From assembly GCA_963764365.1 (NCBI GenBank), contig CAVXSI010000020.1, forward strand, positions 496,001-560,000: DNA of 64,000 nucleotides. The letters run 5' to 3'. This document shows, piece by piece, positions 1 through 9,413 of this stretch; position 1 is the stretch's first letter, and each line of letters starts with the position of its first letter. The position numbers and the translations under genes were made by a program. The notes beneath the pieces were generated by a model. That model was not told the origin of the DNA, searched no databases, and worked only from the letters and a program-made list of their open reading frames with translations. This stretch comes from VRUE01 sp963764365 (lineage in GTDB: Bacteria > Actinomycetota > Thermoleophilia > Solirubrobacterales > 70-9).

Positions 1-2
1 GC

Positions 3-1493
<1,491 letters not shown>

Positions 1494-1503
1494 CCTGTCC
1501 GTC

Positions 1504-2622
1504 GTGGAGAGGTTGCACGAGACCTTCGTCCGGCTCTGTGAGATTCGCAGCCCGACCGGCGAGGAGCGCGAGGTCGCCGACACGCTCGTCGCCGAGCTGC
1601 GGGCGCTCGGGCTCGAGGTGAGCGAGGACGAGGCCGCCGGCCCGGCCGAGGCGGGCGCCGGCAACATCCTCGCCCGGCTGCCGGGGCGCGGCGACCGCTG
1701 GGCGATGTTCTGCGCCCACATCGACACCGTCCCGCACCGGGGCCAGATCGAGGTGGTCGAGGAGGAAGGCGTCTTCCGCAGCCGCGGCGAGACGATCCTC
1801 GGCGCCGACAACAAGGCGGCGGTCGCCGTATTCGTGGAGCTGGTCGCGCGCCACGCCGAAGCGGATGAGCCGCCGCCGGTTGGGATCGAGCTGCTGCTGA
1901 CCGTCGCCGAGGAGCAGGGGCTGCGCGGCGCCAAGGCCTTCGACGCGAGCATGCTGCGCTCCGACTGCGGCTTCGTCCTCGACCACGCCAGCGAGGTCGG
2001 CGAGGTGATCGTCGTCTCGCCGACCCAGCAGCAGATCCGCGCCGACTTCTCCGGGGTCGAGGCCCATGCCGGGATCCGGCCCGAGGACGGCAACAACGCG
2101 ATCGCCGCCGCCGCCGCGGCGGTCTCGCGGATGGAGTTGGGGCGGCTCGACGACCGCACGACCGCCAACGTCGGGGTGATCTCCGGCGGCACCTCGGGCA
2201 ACGTCGTTCCCGGCCAATGCGGCCTGCTCGCCGAGGCGCGCAGCCTCGGCTCCGATCGCGCCGCCGCCGTCGCCGGCGAGCTGACCGAGGCCTGCGCCTG
2301 GGGCGCCAGCGAGCACGGTTGCGATGTCGACGTGCGGGTTGAGGAGCTGTTCCGCGGCTACGAGATCGCGCCGTCCTCGCGTTCGCTCGCGCTCGCCGAG
2401 GCGGGGCTGCGGCGGGCCGGCTTCGACCCGGTGCGGACGGCGACCGGCGGCGGCAGCGACGCCAACGCGCTGATCGCCGAGGGCTTCGACTGCATCCTGC
2501 TGGCCAACGGCACCGACGCCAACCACACCGCCGACGAGAGCGTCTCGCTGCGCAACCTCGACGCGATGGTCGAGGTCTGCGAGGGGATCGTCGCCGAGGC
2601 CGGCGCCGATCCCGCGAGGTGA
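1504..2622 (+). CDS. M20 family zinc peptidase (tripeptidase T-like)
   Basis: Predicted cytoplasmic di-zinc exopeptidase cleaving N-terminal residues from small peptides. Metal-binding motifs of the family are visible in order: AHIDTVPH, GADNKAAVAVF, the catalytic glutamate pair in TVAEEQG, and the late histidine in GTDANHTADE. Length is 372 residues, normal for PepT-like members. The GTG start is chosen because a TAGCCT -10 box sits 7 nt upstream and no Shine-Dalgarno sequence is seen. It overlaps the next gene by 4 nt (GTGA), so the two are probably translationally coupled. The substrate cannot be told from sequence. Confidence 0.9.
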   Translation: MERLHETFVRLCEIRSPTGEEREVADTLVAELRALGLEVSEDEAAGPAEAGAGNILARLPGRGDRWAMFCAHIDTVPHRGQIEVVEEEGVFRSRGETILGADNKAAVAVFVELVARHAEADEPPPVGIELLLTVAEEQGLRGAKAFDASMLRSDCGFVLDHASEVGEVIVVSPTQQQIRADFSGVEAHAGIRPEDGNNAIAAAAAAVSRMELGRLDDRTTANVGVISGGTSGNVVPGQCGLLAEARSLGSDRAAAVAGELTEACAWGASEHGCDVDVRVEELFRGYEIAPSSRSLALAEAGLRRAGFDPVRTATGGGSDANALIAEGFDCILLANGTDANHTADESVSLRNLDAMVEVCEGIVAEAGADPAR

Positions 2623-3626
2623 GCGGGCGGCTGAAGCTGCGCCGCGGCGTCGTCGTCGACGCCGACCCGCTGACCGTCGAGGTCGACGGCGAGCGGCGGC
2701 CGGCCTGGGCCGACGAGGCCCTGCTCGGCGAGATGCGCAAGGGCGACGAGGTCGTCGTCAACGTCGCCGCGCTCGACCTCGGGCTCGGCTCCGGCGGCTT
2801 CGACGTCGTCCACGTCAACCTGACCCGGGGGCTCGAGGCGAGCGGCGACGGCCGCGAGCACGTGATCAAGCTCAACTACACCTCGCTCCAGCACCCCGTC
2901 GACCCGGTCGAGCTTCCGGAAGGGCGAGAGAGCACGATGCCGGTGCTCGTGCTGCCGCTCCACGGCCACCTGGCGCCGGCGGCTTGGGCGGCGGCTCAGG
3001 CCTGGCCGGGACTGAGGCTCGGCTACGTGCAAACGGCCGGCGGCGCCCTCCCCGGCTCGCTCAGCCGCGATGTCGCCGCGCTGCGCGAGCGCGGCCTGCT
3101 CTGCGGCCACGTCACCGCCGCGCCGGCCTACGGCGGCGAGGACGAGGCGCTCTCGGTCGCCGGAGCACTCGACGCCGCCGCCGACTCGCTCGGCTGGGAC
3201 GCGGCCCTGGTCGGGCCGGGTCCGGGGATGATCGGCTCCGGCACCGCGCTCGGCCATGGCGGCATGGCGGCGCTCGACAACGCCCACGCCGCGCTCGCGC
3301 TCGGCCTCCCGACCCTGCTCTCGCCGCGGCTCTCCTCGGCCGACCTGCGCGACCGCCACCGGATCGTCAGCCACCACACGCTGACGGTGATGCGGATGCT
3401 GCTCGCCCCGGTCGAGGTCGCGGTGCCGGCGGCGGAGCCGGTCGCGATTGCGCTGCTCGCCGAGGCGGCGGGCTGGCGCCACAAGCTGCGCGAAGCGCCC
3501 GCCGACCTCGCCGGCTACGCCGCCGCAGGGCTGCCGGCGCGGACGATGGGCCGCGACCTCGCCGAGGACCCGCTGTTCTTCGCCGCGCCGCTCGCCGCGG
3601 GCGCCGCCTTGCGCGGCAAGGGATGA
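2619..3626 (+). CDS. DUF3866 family protein
   Basis: Conserved protein of unknown function, 335 residues. I recognise the family from the stretch VNLTRGL followed by HVIKLNYTSLQHPVDPVE. An N-terminal segment with VVVDADPLTVEVDGE looks like a small beta domain. The rest is Gly/Ala-rich with patterns such as GPGPGMIGSGTALGHGG, suggesting a nucleotide- or phosphate-binding fold, but no catalytic motif is identified. The start is the GTG overlapping the M20 stop (GTGA). Placement between the peptidase and xerD gives no clear functional clue. Confidence 0.85.
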   Translation: MSGRLKLRRGVVVDADPLTVEVDGERRPAWADEALLGEMRKGDEVVVNVAALDLGLGSGGFDVVHVNLTRGLEASGDGREHVIKLNYTSLQHPVDPVELPEGRESTMPVLVLPLHGHLAPAAWAAAQAWPGLRLGYVQTAGGALPGSLSRDVAALRERGLLCGHVTAAPAYGGEDEALSVAGALDAAADSLGWDAALVGPGPGMIGSGTALGHGGMAALDNAHAALALGLPTLLSPRLSSADLRDRHRIVSHHTLTVMRMLLAPVEVAVPAAEPVAIALLAEAAGWRHKLREAPADLAGYAAAGLPARTMGRDLAEDPLFFAAPLAAGAALRGKG

Positions 3627-3651
3627 GGCCGGCGCGGCAGAACCACCGGGC

Positions 3652-4599
3652 ATGGCTGTCGCCGTCGCTCCCCGCTCCGCGGCCGAGACCCGCTTCGAGG
3701 GCCTCGTCCTCGACTTCCTCTCCTACCTGGAGCTGGAGCGAGGCCTCGCGCGCAACACCCTCAACGCCTACCGCACCGACCTGCTCCAGTACGGCGAATA
3801 CCTCGCCGCCCACGGGCTTGACGCGCTCGAGGCGCGGCCGGCCGACCTCGGCGACTTTCTCGCCGACCTGGCAACCGGCAACGGTCGCCCCGCCTGCTCG
3901 GCCTCGACCGTCCACCGCAAGACCGCCTGCTTGCGCTCCTTCTACAAGCACCTGCGCCGCGACGAGCTGATCGGCGACGACCCGACGGCGGCGCTGAGCG
4001 CGCCGCGGCGCTCGCGGAAGCTGCCGCAGGTTCTCAACTACGCCGAGGTGCAGAAGCTGCTCGCGGCGCCGCGCGGCGGCGAGCCGACGACGCTGCGCGA
4101 CCGGGCGCTGCTCGAGGTGATGTACGCGTGCGGGCTGCGCGCCTCGGAGACGATCGGGCTGGAGACCGCCGACATCGACCTGCGCGAGGGCTTCCTCCGC
4201 GCCCGCGGCAAGGGCTCGAAGGAGCGGCTCGTGCCGCTCGGACGGCAGGCGATCGCGGCGATCTCCGGCTACCTGCGCGGCGGCCGGCCGAAGCTGGTCG
4301 GCGAGCGCCACGAGCCGAAGCTGTTCGTCAACTTCCGCGGCGGGCCGCTCAGCCGCCAGGGCCTCTACAAGATCGTCCAGCGCCACGCCCGCGAGGCGGG
4401 GCTGGCCGGGCAGATGAGCCCGCACACCCTGCGCCACAGCTTCGCCACCCACCTGCTGAGCGGCGGCTGCGACCTGCGCGCCGTGCAGGAGATGCTCGGC
4501 CACGCCGACATCGCGACCACGCAGATGTACACGCACCTCTCCGGGCAGCGGCTGAAGGACGTCTACTTCAAGGCGCACCCGCGGGCGATCGAGGGCTGA
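3652..4599 (+). CDS. xerD: Site-specific tyrosine recombinase XerD/XerC
   Basis: Resolves chromosome dimers at dif near the division septum. Length is 315 residues: an N-terminal SAM-like DNA-binding domain (about 20-110, with LELERGLARNTLNAYRTDL) and a C-terminal catalytic domain. The full active site is visible: R163 (GLRASE), K187 (GKGSKE), H258/R261 (HTLRHS), H284 (GHAD) and the nucleophile Y293 (MYTH). The ATG at 3652 is chosen because upstream codons in this frame overlap DUF3866 and are low-complexity. The chromosomal context and full RKHRHY set argue for Xer rather than a phage integrase; XerC versus XerD cannot be decided firmly. Confidence 0.93.
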   Translation: MAVAVAPRSAAETRFEGLVLDFLSYLELERGLARNTLNAYRTDLLQYGEYLAAHGLDALEARPADLGDFLADLATGNGRPACSASTVHRKTACLRSFYKHLRRDELIGDDPTAALSAPRRSRKLPQVLNYAEVQKLLAAPRGGEPTTLRDRALLEVMYACGLRASETIGLETADIDLREGFLRARGKGSKERLVPLGRQAIAAISGYLRGGRPKLVGERHEPKLFVNFRGGPLSRQGLYKIVQRHAREAGLAGQMSPHTLRHSFATHLLSGGCDLRAVQEMLGHADIATTQMYTHLSGQRLKDVYFKAHPRAIEG

Positions 4600-4627
4600 A
4601 TCGACCGCGGTCGGGTAGAACTCGACT

Positions 4628-5497
4628 GTGCCCGAGCTGCCCGAGGTCGAGACGGTCTGCCGCCAGCTCGAGCCGGAGCTGGAAGGGCGGTTGGTCGAGG
4701 CGCTCGAGGTCTACGACGCGCGTTGGAGCCGCCCCGTCCCGCCCGCAGAGCTGGAGGCGGCGGTAGCGGGGCGGACGATCGAGAGCCTCGGGCGGCGGGG
4801 CAAGTACCTGCTGCTGGGGCTCGACGGCGGACGGACCCTGGTCATGCACCTGCGGATGACCGGCAACCTGATCGTCCTCGACGGCTCGACCGAGGAGCGC
4901 CACCTGCGCGCCCGCTTCCGGCTCGACGACGGGCGCGAGGTCTGGTTCACCGACCCGCGCCGCTTCGGCGAGGCGCGGCTGCTCGACGACGCCGACCTCG
5001 ACGAGCACTTCGCGTCGAGGCTTGGGGTCGAGCCGCTCTCCGAGGACTTCACCGCCGCGGCGCTGGGCGAGATCGCCGCCGGTCGTCAGGTTCCCCTGAA
5101 GTCGTTCCTGCTCGACCAGAAGGGGATCGCCGGGGTCGGAAACATCTACGCCGACGAGGCGCTGTTCCGGGCGCGCCTGCACCCGCTCTCGCCCGCCGGC
5201 TCGATGAGGCCCGAGCACCTGGAGGCGCTGCGCGACGGCGTGGTCGCGGCGCTGGAGGCGGGGATCGACGGCGGCGGCGCCTCGATCGACGACTACCGCG
5301 ACGGCCGCGGCGAGCGCGGACGCATGCAGAACGAGTTCCTCGTCCACACGCGCGAGGACGAGCCCTGCCCGCGCGGCGACGGGACGATCGAGCGAATCGT
5401 CGTCGGCGGCCGCTCGACCTACTTCTGCCCCGGCTGCCAGGCGAGGCTACGGCGCAAACCGCGCCGCCGCCGCCGTCCGGCAGGCCGTTCATCGTAG
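4628..5497 (+). CDS. mutM: Formamidopyrimidine-DNA glycosylase, one zinc ligand missing
   Basis: Base-excision repair glycosylase/AP lyase that removes 8-oxoguanine and FapyG. The start gives PELPEVE directly after the initiator (catalytic Pro1/Glu2), fixing the GTG at 4628. Visible are GRRGKYLL, the DNA-binding LHLRMTG-like segment (MHLRMTGNL), GVGNIYADE in the H2TH region and GRSTYFCPGCQ at the C-terminus. Length 289 is typical. Oddity: the zinc finger reads C247-PR-G250 where the family has CxxC, so only three cysteine ligands (247, 267, 270) remain; Asp251 might substitute. The stop TAG lies 9 nt before recO. Confidence 0.95.
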   Translation: MPELPEVETVCRQLEPELEGRLVEALEVYDARWSRPVPPAELEAAVAGRTIESLGRRGKYLLLGLDGGRTLVMHLRMTGNLIVLDGSTEERHLRARFRLDDGREVWFTDPRRFGEARLLDDADLDEHFASRLGVEPLSEDFTAAALGEIAAGRQVPLKSFLLDQKGIAGVGNIYADEALFRARLHPLSPAGSMRPEHLEALRDGVVAALEAGIDGGGASIDDYRDGRGERGRMQNEFLVHTREDEPCPRGDGTIERIVVGGRSTYFCPGCQARLRRKPRRRRRPAGRSS

Positions 5498-5505
5498 ATC
5501 GGCCC

Positions 5506-6285
5506 ATGGCCGGCAAGACGCTGAAGACGGAGGCCGTCGTCCTGCGCAGCATTCGCTACGGCGAGGCCGATCGCATCCTCCACCTCTACTCGGCGCGGCG
5601 GGGGCGTGTCGGGGCGATCGCCAAGGGGGCGCGGAAGCCGCGCTCGCGCTTCGGCGGGCGGCTGGAGCCGTTCTTCCGGCTCGACCTGATGCTGCACGAA
5701 GGGCGCGGCGAGCTGCTCACCGTGACCTCTGCCTCCACTGTCGACGGCTACTCGCGGCTGCGCTCCTCCGGGCCGGGGTTGAGCGCCGGCGCCCGCGCCT
5801 GCGACGCGGTGCTGCGGCTGCTCGACTCGGCCGAGCCGAACCCGCCCGCCTACAACCTGCTCTGCCGCTACCTGGCGCTGCTCGACGACCCGGCGGCGGC
5901 GCGCGCGGCGGGGCTGGAGACGGCGCTCTCCTTCCGGCTGAAGCTGGCGCTCGCCGCCGGCTTCTCGCCCGAGCTGGCCTCCTGCGTGCGCTGCGGCGAG
6001 GCCGAGCACCTGGTCGGCTTCTCCGGCGCCGCCGGGGGGGTCGTCTGCGCGAGCTGCGAAGCGGGTGCCTTCCCGCTGTCCGAGGAGGCGCACGGCTTCA
6101 TGGTCGGTGCGATCGCAGCGCCGCTGGCCGAGGCGCCGGGGGCAGATCCGGGGGCGCTGCGCCAGGTCGAGCGGGCCGTCGGGGAGACGCTCGAGCATCA
6201 CGCCCACGTCCAACTGCGGTCCCTGGACGCCGGAAACCGGCGCATCTCGGGGTCTTCGGTCGGTCTCCTCGGGTCACGCACTTAA
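5506..6285 (+). CDS. recO: DNA repair protein RecO
   Basis: Mediator that helps load RecA onto SSB-coated DNA in the RecFOR pathway. 259 residues: an N-terminal OB fold (TEAVVLRSIRYGEADRIL) and a C-terminal helical domain with a four-cysteine zinc site (C160/C163 in CVRCG, C181/C184 in CASC), as in many actinobacterial RecO proteins. The ATG at 5506 gives the standard family N-terminus. TAGATC formed from the mutM stop lies 5 nt upstream but is a poor -10 match, so co-transcription with mutM is the simpler reading. Confidence 0.93.
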   Translation: MAGKTLKTEAVVLRSIRYGEADRILHLYSARRGRVGAIAKGARKPRSRFGGRLEPFFRLDLMLHEGRGELLTVTSASTVDGYSRLRSSGPGLSAGARACDAVLRLLDSAEPNPPAYNLLCRYLALLDDPAAARAAGLETALSFRLKLALAAGFSPELASCVRCGEAEHLVGFSGAAGGVVCASCEAGAFPLSEEAHGFMVGAIAAPLAEAPGADPGALRQVERAVGETLEHHAHVQLRSLDAGNRRISGSSVGLLGSRT

Positions 6286-6353
6286 GTGCGCTCCCCTCGT
6301 CGTCCTCCCTGCATCCCCCGACCTGCTTGGTCTCCGACGCCCAGGGACAGCCT

Positions 6354-6359
6354 TATGAT
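6354..6359 (+). promoter_or_regulatory. -10 box TATGAT for leaderless dgt-like gene
   Basis: TATGAT lies 6 nt before the GTG at 6366. This choice of start removes the weaker in-frame TTG at 6327. Confidence 0.6.
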
Positions 6360-6365
6360 CGAACC

Positions 6366-7376
6366 GTGCTCGCTATCTCGACCTTCGAGGACCGGATCAG
6401 GAAATGGGAGGCCGAGTTCCTCTCCGCCCTGGCGACCCCGTCCTACCCCGCCCGGCGGCAGGCAGAGGAGCCCGACAGCCCGCTGCGGACGCCGTTCCAG
6501 CGCGACCGCGACCGGATCGTCCACTCGAAGGCGTTCCGCCGCCTCAAGCACAAGACGCAGGTCTTCATCGCCCCCGAAGGCGACCATTACCGGACGCGGC
6601 TGACCCACACGCTGGAGGCCTGCGGGATCGCCCGCACGGTGGCCCGGGCGCTCGGCCTGAACGAGGATCTGACCGAGGCGATCGGGCTCGGCCACGACCT
6701 CGGCCATCCGCCGTTCGGGCACACCGGCGAGGACGCGCTCGACGCGGCGCTGCGCGAGCGCTGCGGCTCCGGCTTCCGCCACAACGTCCACTCGCTGCGG
6801 GTGGTCGACGTGCTCGAGCGCGACGGCCAGGGCCTGAATCTGACCGAGCAGGTGCGCGACGGCATCCTCAACCACACCGGCTCCGACAGGCCGGCGACGC
6901 AGGAGGGGCGGATCGTCAAGCTGGTCGACCGCGTCGCCTACATCAACCACGACATCGACGACGCCCTGCGGGCCGGGATCCTGCGCTCCGGGGACCTGCC
7001 CGCGGCGGAGATCGAGCTGCTCGGGCCGACCGGGTCGAAGCGGATCGACACGCTGGTCCGCGACATCGTCGAGTGTTCCGCCGCGGCCGGCGAGATCGAG
7101 CAGAGCGAGGAGGTCGGCGGGGCGATGCTGCGGCTGCGCAAGTTCATGTTCGACCGCGTCTACCTGGGCGAGGCGGCGCGGCGCGAGCAGGAGCGGGTCC
7201 ACGGGGCGGTGCGTGGGCTTTTCGATCACTACATGGAGCACCCCACGGAGGCGCCGGAGGCCGAGCCGGGGGCGAGCGACTGCCAGCGGGTCGCCGACTA
7301 CGTCGCCGGGATGACCGACCGCTACTGCATCGCCCGCTTCGCCGAGCTGACCGTCCCCGAGGAGTCGAGGTTCTGA
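6366..7376 (+). CDS. dgt: Deoxyguanosinetriphosphate triphosphohydrolase-like HD protein
   Basis: HD-superfamily dNTP triphosphohydrolase that releases tripolyphosphate from dNTPs and adjusts nucleotide pools. 336 residues from the chosen GTG. Diagnostic motifs are FQRDRDRIVHSKAFRRLKHK, RLTHTLEA, GHDLGHPPFGH (the HD metal site) and later YINHDIDDA. A TATGAT -10 box 6 nt upstream supports a leaderless GTG start; an in-frame TTG at 6327 would add 13 residues. The stop shares one base with the dnaG start (TGATG), a conserved dgt-dnaG arrangement in actinobacteria. Confidence 0.93.
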   Translation: MLAISTFEDRIRKWEAEFLSALATPSYPARRQAEEPDSPLRTPFQRDRDRIVHSKAFRRLKHKTQVFIAPEGDHYRTRLTHTLEACGIARTVARALGLNEDLTEAIGLGHDLGHPPFGHTGEDALDAALRERCGSGFRHNVHSLRVVDVLERDGQGLNLTEQVRDGILNHTGSDRPATQEGRIVKLVDRVAYINHDIDDALRAGILRSGDLPAAEIELLGPTGSKRIDTLVRDIVECSAAAGEIEQSEEVGGAMLRLRKFMFDRVYLGEAARREQERVHGAVRGLFDHYMEHPTEAPEAEPGASDCQRVADYVAGMTDRYCIARFAELTVPEESRF

Positions 7377-9154
7377 TGGCGCTGATCTCCGAGGAGAGCC
7401 TGGAGCGGGTGAAGCAGGCGGTTGACATCGTCGAGGTGGTCTCGGCCCACACCGACCTGCGTCGCCAGGGGGCGCGCTGGGTGGGGCTCTGCCCGTTCCA
7501 CGAGGAGCGCACGCCGTCGTTCTCGGTCGATGGACAGGAGAAGCTCTACCACTGCTTCGGCTGCGGGGTCGGCGGCGACACGATCAAGTTCGTCGAGGAG
7601 AAGGAGGGGCTGGGGTTCGCCGAGGCGGTCGAGCTGCTGGCCGACCGCTACGGGGTCGAGCTGCAGCGCGAGCGCGAGGACCCGCAGGCCGAGGCGCGGC
7701 GGCAGCAGCGGCGCCGGCTCGGCGACCTGCTCGACCGCGTCGCCGTCTTCTACGCCAACTTCCTCTGGGACGCGCCGGAGGCGGAGCGGGCGCGGTCCTA
7801 CCTTGGGGAGCGCGGGCTGGGCGAGGAGGTGCTGCGCGCCTTCGGCGTCGGCTACGCGCCGAGCGCCTGGGACACGGTGCTGCTGCGCGGCCAGCGGGTC
7901 GGTTTCACGGTCGATGAGCTGCGCGCGGTCGGGCTGGCGCAGAAGGGGCGCAGCGGCGGCGAGTACGACCGGTTCCGGGAGCGGATCATGTTCCCGATCC
8001 GCGACCGGCGCGGGCGCACGCTGGGGTTTGGCGGGCGGGCGATGCGCTCCGATCAGGGGGCGAAGTACGTCAACACCGCCGAGACCGACTTCTTCCACAA
8101 GAGCCGCATGCTGTACGGGATCGACCTCGCCAAGGAGGCGATCGCGAAGGCCGGGCGGGCGGTGGTGGTCGAGGGCTACACCGACGTGCTGGCGCTGAGC
8201 CAGGCCGCGGTCGGCGAGGCGGTCGGGGTGATGGGCACGGCGATCACCGAGGACCAGGTGGCGGCGCTGTCGGGGATGGTCGACGAGGTGGTGCTGGCGC
8301 TCGACGCCGACGCGGCCGGGCAGGAGGCGATGCTGCGGGCGCAGAGGGTCGCGGCTGGGCGCAAGGTGCGGCTGCGGGTTGCGGCGATGCCGGCCGGCGA
8401 GGACCCGGCGGAGATGCTCGCCGCCGAGGGCGGGGCAGAGCGCTTCCGGGCGCTGGTCGACGGCGCGGTCGACCTGCCGGCCTTCCAGGTCGGGATGGCG
8501 CTGGAGCGAACCGACGTCGGCTCGCCGGCCGAGCGCGACCGGGCGCTGGCAGAGATCGCGCCGATCCTGGCCGGGATGGGGGAGACGGCGAGCCGCGACG
8601 ACCTGGTGCGACGGGTGGCCGGCCGGCTCGACCTCGAGCCGGCGCTGGTGATGGGGCGGGTGACGGCGGCGCGGCCACTCAGCGGTGGCGGTTCCGCGGA
8701 ACCGCCTCGGCGGGGCGAGGGCGCATCCGCACCGCGGGTGCGCCAGGGCGGCGAGCTGACCTCACGCGAACGGCGCGAGCGGGCGCTGCTGGCGATGTGC
8801 ATCGCGTTGCCGACGGAGGGCCGGGAGTACCTGGCGCGTTTGACCGACGAGTACCTCTCGCCGAGCGGCGCTCGCGCCGCGGCCTGGCTGCGCGAGCACC
8901 CCGAGGACCCGGCCTCCAACCTTCCCCACGACGACGACGAGCTGTCCGGCCTGATCGCCGAGCTGGTCATCCTCGCCCACGACGAGCCCGCCTCCCCGGA
9001 GGCGATGGAGCTCAACTACCTCCTCCTGGAGCAGCGCCGCCTCGAGTCCCAGATCGCCGCCGCCGGCGAAGCCGACGACTACGAGCGCCGCGCCGCCCTC
9101 AGCCGCGAACGAGCAGCCCTGGTCGAACGCATAGCCCACACGGAGCGGGTTTGA
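7376..9154 (+). CDS. dnaG: DNA primase
   Basis: Synthesises RNA primers for lagging-strand replication. 592 residues. The N-terminal zinc domain is clear (CPFHEERTPSFSV then HCFGCGVGGD), followed by the RNA-polymerase domain with RDRRGRTLGFGGRAM and the TOPRIM core (VVVEGYTDVLAL and VLALDADAAG). The C-terminal third is Ala/Arg/Glu-rich and helical, as expected for the DnaB-interaction domain. The ATG at 7376 is coupled to dgt through TGATG. GC is very high but the frame is clean throughout. Confidence 0.97.
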   Translation: MALISEESLERVKQAVDIVEVVSAHTDLRRQGARWVGLCPFHEERTPSFSVDGQEKLYHCFGCGVGGDTIKFVEEKEGLGFAEAVELLADRYGVELQREREDPQAEARRQQRRRLGDLLDRVAVFYANFLWDAPEAERARSYLGERGLGEEVLRAFGVGYAPSAWDTVLLRGQRVGFTVDELRAVGLAQKGRSGGEYDRFRERIMFPIRDRRGRTLGFGGRAMRSDQGAKYVNTAETDFFHKSRMLYGIDLAKEAIAKAGRAVVVEGYTDVLALSQAAVGEAVGVMGTAITEDQVAALSGMVDEVVLALDADAAGQEAMLRAQRVAAGRKVRLRVAAMPAGEDPAEMLAAEGGAERFRALVDGAVDLPAFQVGMALERTDVGSPAERDRALAEIAPILAGMGETASRDDLVRRVAGRLDLEPALVMGRVTAARPLSGGGSAEPPRRGEGASAPRVRQGGELTSRERRERALLAMCIALPTEGREYLARLTDEYLSPSGARAAAWLREHPEDPASNLPHDDDELSGLIAELVILAHDEPASPEAMELNYLLLEQRRLESQIAAAGEADDYERRAALSRERAALVERIAHTERV

Positions 9155-9165
9155 GTCGCACACGT

Positions 9166-9325
9166 ATGTCGCTTAAGGCGATCGGGCAGGAGGTCGGTTA
9201 AATGAGCCGCAATGGATAAGCGCGTGCTGCTCTGTGCCAACTGCCATGCCGGGGTGGAGAGCGGGTTCGCTACTCTGCCGGAGGATTTGAGCGGCGTTTC
9301 TGAAGATCGAAACGGTATCGCTTAA
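9166..9325 (+). pseudogene. Remnant of an HNH endonuclease gene (both ends only)
   Basis: Two short pieces resemble the start and end of an actinobacterial HNH-endonuclease family. An ATG at 9166 gives MSLKAIGQEVG then a stop (TAA 9199-9201). An open stretch from 9212 to 9325 gives MDKRVLLCANCHAGVESGF then LPEDL, where VLLCANCH is the end of the HNH zinc/nuclease motif. The central ~100 residues with the HNH core are missing and the two pieces are in different frames, so this looks like an internal deletion. Identification rests on my recall of the family, not a search. Otherwise 9155-9339 holds only the tRNA promoter region. Confidence 0.6.
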
Positions 9326-9339
9326 GTTCAGTTGATTGA

Positions 9340-9411
9340 TCGGGGGTAGCTCAATGGTAGAGCGCCGTCCTGTTAAGTCGGTGGTTGACGGTTCGAGTCC
9401 GTCCCCCCGAG
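9340..9411 (+). tRNA. tRNA-Asn (GTT)
   Basis: A complete cloverleaf can be drawn: acceptor TCGGGGG with CCCCCGA, D stem GCTC/GAGC, anticodon loop CTGTTAA with GTT at 9372-9374, T arm GACGG-TTCGAGT-CCGTC, discriminator G. The anticodon stem CCGTC/GTCGG has one T-T mismatch. No CCA is encoded. TAAGTT at 9323-9328 is a possible -10 box. A strong terminator follows 6 nt downstream. Confidence 0.93.
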
Positions 9412-9413
9412 TT

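Noticed and set aside
4616..4621. TAGAAC before mutM as a leaderless -10 box
   Set aside because: Spacing is right (6 nt) but the sixth base is C, not T; left out of the promoter count. TAGATC before recO was left out for the same reason.
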